A stretch of DNA of 64,000 nt from Hymenopus coronatus (taxonomy: Eukaryota; Arthropoda; Insecta; Mantodea; Hymenopodidae), in contig CM060890.1 of NCBI GenBank assembly GCA_030762935.1, positions 63,366,765-63,430,764 on the forward strand. The letters run 5' to 3'. The translations under genes and the position numbers were made by a program. Below, piece by piece: positions 10,196-18,695 of this stretch; the stretch's first letter is position 1; every line of letters starts with the position of its first letter. The notes under the pieces were generated by a model that was not told the DNA's origin, did no database searches, and was given only the letters and a program-made list of their open reading frames with translations.

Positions 10196-10413
10196 GCTCA
10201 GTGTCGCACTGTCAAGTGATTTACAGATTTTTATGACATTATCTTGAGAACGCTAGTAACGAGCTGCCAAAAATTGACATTTCTATACTCAGGCTGCAGT
10301 TTTAAAGACATTCTAAGTCATTTTTTCAACCTGCTTTGCTTTAACACCGACTTATCAGCCCCTGATACCCACACGTTTAACGCTATTTAGCTGCGTTATG
10401 TTTATCCGGGGAC
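10196..10413 (+). repeat. Rep-2 copy 1 (anonymous dispersed repeat)
   Basis: Shares long near-identical blocks with 48194-48419: GCTCAGTGTCGCACTGTCAA, CTTGAGAACGCTAGTAACGA, GCTTTGCTTTAACACCGACT, GATACCCACACGTTTAACGC. The last 21 bases (10393-10413, gcgttatg...ccggggac) are present in the other copy as the reverse complement with one mismatch. No coding capacity or terminal repeats were recognised, so the class is unknown. Confidence 0.8.
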
Positions 10414-10514
10414 CATGCATCGCTGATCTCAAATTACGTATATCAGTCACGTGCACAATCTCGCAAATTATTTCGGTGTAGTTCATTAACATGCTGTATA
10501 TATACATATATATA

Positions 10515-10626
10515 CAGAGTGAAATTATTTAAACCGACAAACACTGGGAGGTTGTAGGAGACACCAAAACAAATATTTTTCCTTAATGTCATTTTTTCCT
10601 ATAAGGATTATTTAAACCGGTAGAGG
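10515..10626 (+). repeat. Left TIR of the 10.5-kb transposon
   Basis: Starts CAGAGTGAAATTATTTAAAC and ends AACCGGTAGAGG; complementary to 11900-12012 with about six substitutions and one indel. Confidence 0.93.
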
Positions 10627-10729
10627 GCGAATTACGCCCTTCAGTTGTCATGAATGCAATTGCTGTTGATGGTAGGAATTGTTTTATCCACCAGTGTAGT
10701 GTGCATACTGTACAGTATCTGTTTACTAA

Positions 10730-11771
10730 TGGAGCGATACACCTGGAGTGAGTACACTGATATGGTTGACGAGCTGCACAGCGGCTTTATCAACAATATC
10801 CTAATCGCTGTACCCCGCATCATACGACGTTTACTGCTGTGTACCAACGTCTGCGCGAGACCGGGTCATTTAGCAGAGGACCTGGACATGGACGCCGTCG
10901 CACAGTAAGAACGCTGCAATTTGAGGAAGCTGTCCTGCTGCATGTGGAACGAGATCCTTCTATCAGCACTCGTGCAATTGCGCGTAACATGGGGACGAAT
11001 CAGACGAATGTAAGAAACGTCCTTCATGCGCAATACTTACGTCCATTTCACCTACAGCGTGTCCACAACCTGGAACCAGTTGATTATGCACCCAGAGCAC
11101 AGTTTTCGCAGTGGTACCTGGAACAGTGTCAAATGCATCCTATATTTCCATCCTCTGTGTTGTTTACAGATGAAGCAACGTTTGTGCGTGATGGAGTATT
11201 CAACCTGCACAATTCGCATGTTTGGAGTGAGGATAACCCACATGCCACAGTTACTCGCGCACATCAAGAGCGGTTCGTCGTTAATGTGTCGGCGGTTTTG
11301 TTGGGGACTGTTTAATTGGGCCATATCTCCTACCTAGGCCATTAAATGGCAGGCACTATCACAATTTTCTCGCCAGAGCATTGCCAGAATTGCTGGAGGA
11401 TGTCCCGCTCCCTACAAGACAACGCATGCGGTTCCAACATGACGGGGCGCCGGCACATTTCAGTCGTCCTGTGCGTCGATTCTTGGACCGACAGTTTGCA
11501 GAAAAGTGGATTGGCAGAGGTGGTCCTGTACCATGGCCTGCTCGATATCCAGATATGACCCCTATGGTTTTTTTTTGTGTGGGGAGAGATGCGCAACCTA
11601 GTTTACAGAACTCCTGTTGAATCAGAAGAGGATCTGGTTGCCCGGATAGTAGCAGCAGCAGGAGCAATTAACGACATTCCTGGAGTTTTTGCCCATGTTA
11701 GACAGAACATGATCCGTCGGTGTCAGCTTTGTTTAAATGTCAATGGAGGCATTTTTGAACCTCTACTGTAA
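10730..11771 (+). pseudogene. Transposase pseudogene (Tc1/mariner superfamily, DUF4817-type N-terminus)
   Basis: ATG at 10730 opens MERYTWSEYTDMV. The frame then shifts near 10770 to RLYQQYPNRCTPHHTTF and VYQRLRETGSF, a helix-turn-helix segment typical of insect transposases annotated with DUF4817. The catalytic blocks follow. VLFTDEATF carries the first Asp (about 11170). A second frameshift near 11290-11310 leads to LIGPYLLPRPLNG. FQHDGAPAHFS carries the second Asp (about 11440), and YPDMTP the third, with 36 residues between the last two. A third frameshift falls in a run of T at 11568-11576, after which MRNLVYRTPVESEEDLVARI and the C-terminus end at TAA 11771. Full-length family members are about 340 residues, so little is missing except a few codons near the first break. 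It cannot make a working protein. Confidence 0.9.
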
Positions 11772-11800
11772 TTTAAGTAATTGCGTTGTGTTAATGTGTT

Positions 11801-11876
11801 GTCTCTTGGTAATAAACAATGCAAAAGTGTTTGTTGGTGTCTCTTGGTAATAAAAAATGCAAAAGTGTTTGTTGGT
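11801..11876 (+). repeat. 38-bp tandem duplication in the transposon 3' UTR
   Basis: GTCTCTTGGTAATAAACAAT...TTGTTGGT at 11801-11838 is repeated at 11839-11876 with a single difference (AAACAAT versus AAAAAAT). Each unit contains an AATAAA hexamer, so the duplication also doubles a possible polyadenylation signal for the transposase transcript. Confidence 0.9.
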
Positions 11877-11899
11877 TTTTTTGATGTCGGAGAAATCTT

Positions 11900-12012
11900 C
11901 CTCTACCGGTTTAAATAATCCTCATAGGAAAAAATGACATTAAGGAAAAATATTTGTTTTGGTGTCCCCTACAACCTCCCAGAGTTTGTCGATTTAAATA
12001 ATTTTCAGCCTG
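11900..12012 (-). repeat. Right TIR of the 10.5-kb transposon
   Basis: Reads CCTCTACCGGTTTAAATAAT inward and ends TTTTCAGCCTG next to the TA duplication. Confidence 0.93.
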
Positions 12013-12203
12013 TATATATATTGCATATTGATTAACCAAGTCGATATTAAGAAAAGGTGTAGCATAAAATACTAGGTTTAAGGGGAGAGATAAATCACTC
12101 TAACATCTAGTGACTATAATTATGCTCGGGAAAAACAGGTGGTCGCATTTGTATAAGGTGGGGCGAGATTTGGTCAATACCAACAAATATTGTATTGTTG
12201 GCC

Positions 12204-12544
12204 TAGCGCGGTGGTAGCGTTGCTACTTACCAAGCGGGAGACCTGGGTTCGATCCCCAGTACCGGCGTGGGGATTTTTCCCCCGCTGGGAGACCTGGCCC
12301 GGGGTGCACTCAGCCTCGTAAGGTCCTTGGGGGGCCAATTGAGGAGCTACTTGATGGAGAAGTAGCGGCTCCAGGTCATGAGGACCGCATTAACCGGCCG
12401 GGGGGATTCGAGGCGCTGACCACGTCTCACCCTCCAATACTGCACCCCATCCATGACGTCTGTAGTGGACCGAGATGGGGGACGCAGCGGCCGGGCGGTA
12501 GGCCAAGGTTCCCCGTGAGCTGTCGTGCCATGGAGTAAAGTAAA
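12204..12544 (+). mobile_element. Intact tRNA-derived SINE (family SINE-a) with 15-bp target duplications
   Basis: The 5' part resembles a tRNA gene: TGGCCTAGCGCGGTGGTAGC (A box) and CTGGGTTCGATCCCCAGT (B box at about 12243-12260). It is followed by a GC-rich body with GGGGATTTTTCCCCCGC and a short tail GAGTAAAGTAAA. The insertion is framed by ATTGTATTGTTGGCC at 12189-12203 and 12545-12559, an exact 15-base duplication, so both ends are certain, although the final GGCC may coincide with the SINE start. The GC content contrasts sharply with its surroundings. A 3' fragment of the same family lies reversed at 18.1 kb. Transcription would be by RNA polymerase III and mobilisation by a LINE. Confidence 0.95.
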
Positions 12545-12559
12545 ATTGTATTGTTGGCC

Positions 12560-13410
12560 ACACTTTATGCACGAGGATGACCTAGTAGCGAAAGTTAAAG
12601 TCGACAGTGATTTAGTAAAAAGGCTTTCATCCCTAAAAGCTAATATTTATATTGTTTGCATTAATTTATTTTTAAAGTAAAACAACAAATATTGCGCTTA
12701 CAGCAAATTCTGTCCACTTTTGATTCTCATTGACATCAAAGCAGCTTGGATTATAAACTGATAGGTGGATAGCAAACTCCGGCGTGGTTGTCCCCACGAA
12801 CCATTATTAGTTATTCCGCCGGTTATTACCAAGACCCTGAATTTATGCGAGTCGCTGAATTCACTCCGGTAAAGTTGTTTTATATTTACGGAAGACAATC
12901 GCTGAGTGGCATGCATTTGTTTGCTAATTAATGCAGCTTAGTTTTTACACTTAAAGGAAGACTGATTTTAAACTGCGAGTGGAGCCCACGAGGCTGAACT
13001 ACTTTCTGCTGAACATCAACTATTGTTGGTTCGAAGTCCGTGCTGCATTTTTCCCCTACATCCGAAACAGACACAGTTGTTTGCTAGCTAGCGCTGAGTT
13101 ATAGGATGGACTCGACTTGCTCTGTTATGGTAACTAAAATGAAAATATCGTATGGTTGACAGAGGGTATAAATTTCGTTTTAAACAAAGCAAAGGATGGT
13201 TTGTGTTGGTTGTGCAGTGTTAAAAAGTTGCATCCTAGCAAAGTTTGAACAGTAAAACTTTTCTAACCTGACATCTATGATGAAATGAAATATTGTCCAA
13301 CCCAAAGGAAGTATAGCTTTTTTCGCACAGTGGAAAAAAAACTCACCAACTGTCACTGCTTTTTGAAAACATGTGCTAGAAACACTGTTGGTACTTTTAA
13401 ACATTGACAA
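12560..13410. other. Low-repeat stretch, nothing assigned
   Basis: No Rep-1, SINE or transposase blocks were seen. Reading frames of 60-76 codons occur but show no signal peptide, domain motif or similarity I recognise. The composition is less extreme than in Rep-1 regions. Confidence 0.45.
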
Positions 13411-13413
13411 TGA

Positions 13414-13737
13414 CTAATAGTTCTCAATATTTTGTTTAAATTCAAATAAAAATGCAATAAGTTGTGCAGATGTATAGTTACTCAATTCCTCAATGCAATC
13501 AAGAACGCGTTGATATATGGGTGGATTTTCAAGAACAGAAATCACAATATCATCTAAAGATATGTTATCATTATTGTGTTCGGTTGATAAACCGTTTACT
13601 AAATGTTCAAATTTAACAACACAAAGAACAAAGCGGGTACAAGTTACAGGAATTAGAAAAACCAGTTCACAATTGCAAAGAAAATCGCTCCTCTTATTAA
13701 ACTGTGCTACATGGAAAGAATAACAATCAATATACAT
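13414..13737 (-). CDS. Unrecognised 107-codon ORF (possible exon or chance ORF)
   Basis: Runs from an ATG at 13737 to a stop at 13414 on the minus strand. The first 40 residues are hydrophobic and Cys-rich (CNCELVFLIPVTCTRFVLCV). The last 60 look more like an ordinary soluble protein, with STEHNNDNISLDDIV, SVLENPPIYQRVLDCIEE and QLIAFLFEFKQNIENY at the end. A pyrimidine-rich stretch followed by TTTAG upstream of VNGLSTEHN could be a splice acceptor, in which case only the C-terminal part would be a real terminal exon. I recognise no family. It lies about 90 bp from the nd3 NUMT and is not in a Rep-1 copy. A chance ORF in AT-rich DNA is quite possible. Confidence 0.25.
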   Translation of the reverse strand: MYIDCYSFHVAQFNKRSDFLCNCELVFLIPVTCTRFVLCVVKFEHLVNGLSTEHNNDNISLDDIVISVLENPPIYQRVLDCIEELSNYTSAQLIAFLFEFKQNIENY

Positions 13738-13827
13738 CTCACTTTAATTTAGCCACAACACAGCTATAAAAGCACCAATTAAAAACTCCAGGAGTGTAGT
13801 AACAGGCTGACATCCTTTATATCCATA

Positions 13828-13926
13828 ATTGTATTAGTAACTTTTTTTATTGTCATAATATTAATTTCCTATCAAAAAATTATTCAAGATCCCGAAAAAA
13901 ATTCTCCCTTTGAATGTGGATTTGAT
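13828..13926 (+). pseudogene. nd3: NUMT: nuclear copy of part of mitochondrial nd3
   Basis: Thirty-three uninterrupted codons read, with the invertebrate mitochondrial code, IVLVTFFIVMMLIS, YQKIIQDPEKN and SPFECGFD. The SPFECGFD motif is strongly diagnostic for the first matrix-side loop of NADH dehydrogenase subunit 3, here following a hydrophobic helix as it does in ND3. ATA codons fit Met at two positions. The match stops abruptly after GFD (13926) and before the helix (about 13828), leaving only about 30% of the usual 115-120 residue protein. It is therefore a short, dead mitochondrial insertion, not a gene. No stop or frameshift lies within the piece, suggesting that it is not very old. 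Confidence 0.8.
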
Positions 13927-13929
13927 CTT

Positions 13930-14645
13930 CTTTAAACTCTTATTAACCCAGTAAAATATTCTTATAACGCACACGAGGTTGAATACTCTAACAGTTACAT
14001 ATGCAGAAGAAATACAAAAAGAATTGCGCAAAATAGAACCATAGGGGTGTCCACTTTCCAGGATTCAGGGGTATCCAACATACAGGATGTATTGGATATA
14101 TAAGTTTATCGGGTTCCTAGAAAATATGTCTAAGCTAATCAGGTGTAGCATAAAAGGGTGTTCAAATTTGGAGATTTTACTGTACTTGCAATTGGAAGTC
14201 TGTATGTATCATCCATGATCAGGATGATACGTTGAACCACCAAGTATTTCCAATGAGCTATAAGGAAAACGGCAGCGGACAATTCTTTACCAAATCATAA
14301 ACCATCTAAAGTGATGAAACAAATCTCTCAACATGAAAATTAATTATCGTTAACAATAAATGATGTTATTCGGAGCAAAGAACAGAACGTGAAGGAAGCT
14401 GTTTTGTCATCATTACGCAAAACATTATCTAGAGTGCATGAAACTGCCAATGGCTATAAGCAAAGAAACAAATGGAAAATAAGTGTTTCTACTTTACAAC
14501 AATGATGTAAAGTGGGAAAGAAAATCTAAGCTGATCCATGATGAGGAGGAGTTTACACTACCTCTACGGCGGAGATTTCGTCATTTAAATGCAGTACTGG
14601 AGTTTACTGTCGTTAAGTGATACTAGTGTCACTAAATTAATGTAG
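13930..14645. other. Low-repeat stretch left of the candidate exon
   Basis: Nothing assigned. A degenerate duplicate of about 35 bases, GTTAAGTGATACT...CACTAAATTA at about 14613-14639 and CGAGTGATACTGTTACTAAA at 14664-14683, sits at the boundary with the candidate coding segment. Confidence 0.4.
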
Positions 14646-14648
14646 TCC

Positions 14649-14801
14649 TTACTGTTTATCGTCTTCGAGTGATACTGTTACTAAATTACTCAAGTTGTAA
14701 GTTGCAGATGAAGACGTCTCTTCTGAGCTCACTGTACTTGCTACATAAACCGGTAGTGCAAGAAGGACTAAGAAGGACCACGTCTTGTTTACTGCTTTCA
14801 T
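14649..14801 (-). CDS. Candidate first coding exon of a secreted protein (signal peptide)
   Basis: On the minus strand an ATG at 14801 opens a 50-codon frame. It begins MKAVNKTWSFLVLLALPVYV, followed by AST and SSEETSSSATYNLSNLVTVS, and stops at 14649. The first 22 residues have the classic signal-peptide layout: positive N-region with two Lys, hydrophobic core FLVLLALPVYVA, small residues at a likely cleavage site (VAS/T or VSS/E). The sequence ACA|GTAAGG at 14654-14647 is a passable splice donor two bases before the stop, so the frame may continue in a downstream exon. Upstream, CTTTTCTGCAG ending near 14853 could be an acceptor. The segment is richer in GC than its surroundings and lies in the least repetitive block of the window. 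I recognise no family, and a 50-residue secreted peptide or a chance ORF are alternatives. Confidence 0.35.
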   Translation of the reverse strand: MKAVNKTWSFLVLLALPVYVASTVSSEETSSSATYNLSNLVTVSLEDDKQ

Positions 14802-14859
14802 CAACCGCCCACATCTTGAAGACTGTAGCAGCTGCAACATTCAGACCTGCAGAAAAGCC

Positions 14860-16465
14860 GGTTAGGGATCAAGATGTTCCCGCAACTTGGTTCCAAAATT
14901 TCCTGGTAGCGAACGTGCAAAAGAAGAAGTAACCGGCGAACGAGACAAGAAACCGCCTCATTACCATCCTCGTCTGAGAAGGACGTTTGGCACACAAGGT
15001 GATGACGTCGGTGGTAGATCATTAGACGAGGAGACCTTAACATTAAATTAACATTTCTCTGAAATGCTGCACTAAGAGAGAGGGGGCGCCACTGCTTAAT
15101 TATGTAATCGGGAGAAGATTACCCACCCTTCTGTGTTACATACAGGGTTTCCGCATAATGCAGTTAGCTTGTCTTTCACGTGTAATGGCAACAAGCAGAG
15201 TACACAAACTTCGCCTTAATCTTAATGACTCGGTTTCGCGTTTCTAATTTAAATACATGCATACGCTTACCTTATCGCTTCACCCTTCCATCTTTCCTGC
15301 GCTGGAGTGCAAATGCTCCAATCAGCGATAGACGACTAGGAGCTGTTGACCCAGGAGTAGTAAGGAACCTTAAAGGGCGTCATCGAGTAAGATATCCTCG
15401 CTGCTTGGAAGCTACCGATAAGAAAATGGCCATGCGGCAACGGCAAGAACATCAAATTCGATTGGGCCCTGCTCTACAGAAAGTATACTCAGTTCAGCTA
15501 CTTGGTACACACTTGAGGCAGCGTCAGCAGTAATTTCTCGTCAGATAATAATCGCAAACCACGTAAACATAGCAGGCGTATTAGCTGCTGTCCTTACAGC
15601 TAACACAGCAGAAATTCGATTACATATTCAAATGACAGCAAGGATACGCATTGTTAATTTGAAACACAGATCAGCTGGTGACAGAAGTGCATCAGTTTCT
15701 CATTTATTTTTGCACCGCTGTCCTTCCCCATAAAACAAAGAACAAGCTGATGAACCTCATTTACACATTATTCACTTCTAAGTCGATACACGCTAAATCC
15801 TTTAGGCTACGAAATTTGGCTATTAAAATGCAGCTGTGGTTTACATTTTTCGGTTCTACGATTTCTCATTAATATGTCCCATTTTTCTGGTCCCCATGTA
15901 CGAATTATATTAATGCGTTATGTTATGGTGCATTAATATAGTATGTATAGTTTCTATATTATATTATGCTCACACGATTTCTTGGACGTTAGTTTTACGG
16001 GGAAATGAGGGCCCGGGGAAAGAAGCGGGAGCTCGCAAGCCTATCTTTCCGCAGTGCTGTCAACAAGCTCCCCTCCCCATTATGGTGAATACCAAATAGG
16101 TTATCAAATTTACCTGAATTATTACACAAAACACAGCACACGTGTATGTGCATCAACTCGGAAATCAACCGAATGAAACTTTAACAATGAACTTTAGGCA
16201 TCATGTTGCAGCTCTGCTCTACTGCCAAAATTCCGCGACACATAGTGAATGAAGAGCGCCTAAGAAAAAGTGTACTGTATTCTATCTCAGCACTAAACAG
16301 TACCATGTTGGTTGATGCATCAATTGCTTTCGGAAAGCATTATTGCTACATATGTATTATTAATATTACGGTTGAGAAGGGTTATTCTTCCCCAGATTGT
16401 ATCTGATGCTATTGATGATGTACTGAACTAAGTCTAAATAAAGAAAATGTTACGATATTTAAGGC
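14860..16465. other. Repeat-poor, compositionally balanced block upstream (minus sense) of the candidate exon
   Basis: No transposon or Rep-1 blocks were seen from 14.86 to 16.46 kb. It contains a 102-codon plus-strand ORF (15225-15533, Arg-rich, with KGRHRVRYP and RQRQEHQIRLG) that I do not recognise. It also contains a short GC-rich patch near 16000-16075 (GGGCCCGGGGAAAGAAGCGG). If the 14.8-kb exon is real, promoter or 5' exons could lie here, but no specific promoter could be identified. Confidence 0.3.
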
Positions 16466-16469
16466 GAAA

Positions 16470-17375
16470 TTACTAGGCTTCAGCCATGAAAGTTAACTTC
16501 GTACACTGTTATGTTGTTTACAAGTGAACGAAGAGGAGAGAGGCATTAGTCGTGCCATTGAGTTTGTGCTGTGCTGTGGTGTTATAAATTTACTCAGCAC
16601 CACTACGAGCCACTCTACGACTGCCGGCCAGGCTTTCGGAGGTCCTGGCCGATGATCCCGGAGCGGTGGAGAACGTTTTTAAATTTTTATCTAAAGTGAC
16701 ATACGCCTTAAGTATCTAGTTTTATTTTTGCTGTTATAGTTTTGGTGCAGATACTTGAGTGATACGTGACGTTTTTAAAAATGTTTATAACCCTTGAAAC
16801 TTTTAGTCACTATTGTTTAATGTTCCCTCTTGTTTTAGTCGTTTTAGTGTCATAGTTTTATCGCCAGCTCTGGATTCAGGGCTGGACAGTTATTTTATCT
16901 TGGTTTTAGTTGTTTCTGCTGATTTTATCTATATTTTAGCTCTTTTGATAGAGATCCCTTTTAGCATACAGCTCAGGTATTTTAACTCCCCAGTTTTATG
17001 TCAAGGGCGCTGATAACCTAGCAGTTGAGCGCCCTTAAACCCCATTCATCATCATGATATAAATTTACTCTAGGTGGGCGCAGAAGTAAATATACAGTTC
17101 TGTAGTAAATATAACTATTTATTATGAATTATAAATAACAAAATAATATATTTGTACTGTGGCAAATAATCAGTTTCATGTATGATTTACCAGCGTGAAT
17201 AATCACTGCGATGTATTATAAATATATTTCCTGAATGTATCAAAAGCAGTAATTGAGTATTGGACTTCGTACCCTCAGAAGAGGCTGAAAACGTACAGGA
17301 CGCTTGCTTACTGTGAATGACTGGCACTGCATGGGGAGAAGGAGTCGCAGTGAAACCCTGTGGGCACATAAATTT
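16470..17375 (+). repeat. Rep-3 copy 1, split by a retroelement insertion
   Basis: Left part 16470-16595 (GTTGTTTACAAGTGAACGAA, GCCATTGAGTTTGTG) and right part 17058-17375 (TATTTGTACTGTGGCA, AATCAGTTTCATGTATGATT, GAATGACTGGCACTGCATGG, GTGAAACCCTG) align in order with the uninterrupted copy at 31408-31800. The insertion between them carries its own target duplication. The class of Rep-3 is unknown; no coding frame was recognised. Confidence 0.75.
16596..17057 (+). mobile_element. Short non-LTR retroelement (LINE 3' end or SIDE) with 13-bp target duplication
   Basis: TATAAATTTACTC occurs at 16583-16595 and again at 17058-17070, framing 462 bases. The 3' end, GGGCGCTGATAACCTAGCAG then TTGAGCGCCCTTAAACCCC and CATTCATCATCATG, is the ending commonly seen in insect non-LTR elements with a CAT/ATC tail. 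The 5' end (agcaccactacgagccactc, then a GC-rich block with CCGGAGCGGTGGAGAACG) looks like a LINE 5' region with downstream promoter elements, joined to the 3' end by a large internal deletion. No protein is encoded, so it would have depended on a full-length LINE. Confidence 0.8.
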
Positions 17376-17611
17376 TCCAGCGAAAGTGTAACGGAAGCGC
17401 CGTGTCCGAAGCCTATAAATTTCACAATGCTTGTCATCGCATCTCTGTGATTAGTGCATATGATCGACAGAAACATCTAAAAAGCAAAGAAAATCGGTAT
17501 ATTTTGTTTAAAACAGTACCTAGACTATGTTTGTTTGAAACACGAATAACAGTACAGGATTGCTTATAAAAATGTAAATGGAGTGTATTTATGGAAGTTC
17601 TTTAACTACTG
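17376..17611. other. Unassigned AT-rich stretch
   Basis: Possibly the degraded right end of Rep-3; nothing else was recognised. Confidence 0.3.
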
Positions 17612-17733
17612 TGGTTCTCAGCGTCCCATTCTATATTGGGCGTGAAAGACCGCTTAATTTTGCTTAGAGGCCTCTGTATCAGGCTTGAAGTTCTTTTTCG
17701 TGCCTAATAGAGAGGCCTCTGAGCAAAATTAAG
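17612..17733 (-). repeat. SINE-d fragment ending in a 23-bp-arm inverted repeat
   Basis: TGGTTCTCAGCGTCCCATTC, GGCGTGAAAGACCGCTTAA and GGCTTGAAGTTCTTTTTCGT match the SINE-d copy at 43.7 kb. After CGTGCC the homology ends and the sequence turns back on itself: 17653-17675 and 17711-17733 are reverse complements over 23 bases with one mismatch, separated by 35 bases. Confidence 0.75.
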
Positions 17734-18112
17734 CATATAGTATCCACTCAAACTCGTATATGATATTTATTATTTATACGTTTTATTATAGCTTTCTATA
17801 TCGAATTACTTAGCTTAAGTAATAATAATAAAAAGTACTATTACTGAATCCTTTCTTCACACAGTGGCACTTGATTACAAAGATTTTACTTCCCAAAACA
17901 TGTACGCAATTATTATACAGCTGTGGACCACAAAACCTGTGCTACACTTTATACACCTACTACATGAAAACAGCAAAACTGCCCCTCCCTTTGTTAATTA
18001 CGAGATATATGTGTATCTATATTTAGAGTTGAGATTACGATTAATGCAGTTACTTTCATATCTTGCATTATTCTAAGTCCTATTTCGATACTTACCCCTC
18101 CCGTGACGAAAT
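17734..18112. other. Unassigned AT-rich stretch
   Basis: No feature recognised; one 70-codon ORF without motifs. Confidence 0.35.
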
Positions 18113-18230
18113 AGCTCTAATGGAGCCAGGGCCTACCACGCGACTGCTGCGTGTCCCACCTCTTCCCTTTACAGGCGTCATAGATGGTTGCAGTATTGGA
18201 GTGTGGGACGTGGTCACGAGTTTCTCTAGG
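18113..18230 (-). repeat. SINE-a 3' fragment, minus strand
   Basis: Its reverse complement (TGACCACGTCCCACACTCCA, ATACTGCAACCATCTATGAC, GGTAGGCCCTGGCTCC) matches bases about 12412-12510 of the intact SINE-a. The tRNA-like head is missing. Divergence is about 15-20% by eye, so it is older than the 12.2-kb copy. Confidence 0.8.
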
Positions 18231-18695
18231 TCTGTTAATACGATCCACGTAACCTGGAGCTGCTCTTTTTTTTTTTCTTTTTTTTCTCACGTAGTTAATC
18301 AATTGCGCCCCCCCCCCCCCCAGGGACCCGGACCAGAGCTATCACTACAAATCGATGAGTTGTGCTTTGCATATCCTCAACCTAGCTAAGGTGTATATTG
18401 CACCCTGCGCCGTGCAATGCATGTGAGAAGCCTTGGCCGCTAGCATGTTACGTCTAACCAGCGAAGAACAGCAGGTAGGTTCAAAAAATATTTCCTATCC
18501 ACTGCGTCCAGTATCGATTTATTGTATTTGATACAATATATATTAGGGCTTAGATATCTCTAGTCTACTGTGTAGACTTCGTTATTCTTTGACGTTCATT
18601 GCACATGATCACCCACAAGATTATAATATTTGATATGTTGTAGATTTTGCAAAAACCATATAACTTTTCTCCTTCACTTGTTATGAATAAGCTAT
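18231..18695. other. Stretch with homopolymer runs
   Basis: Contains an interrupted T tract (18266-18287) and a run of 15 C (18308-18322). Nothing else was recognised. Confidence 0.45.

Larger units (their letters stand above)
10515..12012 (+). mobile_element. Complete Tc1/mariner-superfamily element with long TIRs, inactivated
   Basis: A 1498-bp element flanked by TA target duplications (10513-10514 and 12013-12014) and bounded by about 112-bp terminal inverted repeats that are roughly 94% identical by eye. Each TIR contains two direct copies of ATTATTTAAACCG (outer 10524-10536, inner 10607-10619; mirrored at the right end), an IR/DR arrangement known from several Tc1-like elements. Inside is one transposase pseudogene and, close to the right TIR, a perfect-looking 38-bp tandem duplication apart from one base. 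It inserted into a TATATA-rich tract. Both ends are intact, so this is a whole element that decayed in place. Confidence 0.93.

Noticed and set aside
11026..11667. Additional plus- and minus-strand ORFs overlapping the 10.5-kb transposase
   Set aside because: Shadow frames of the transposase sequence; the catalytic motifs are in the frames given for the pseudogene.
12196..12265. A genuine tRNA gene
   Set aside because: The A and B boxes are good, but the sequence continues into a SINE body framed by a target duplication, and a functional acceptor stem was not seen.
15225..15533. 102-codon Arg-rich ORF as a gene
   Set aside because: No recognisable motif, no splice or start context that stands out; noted only as part of the repeat-poor block.
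15140..15660. DNA transposon beginning at ACAGGGTTTCCGCATAATGC
   Set aside because: No matching inverted repeat was found at the other side.
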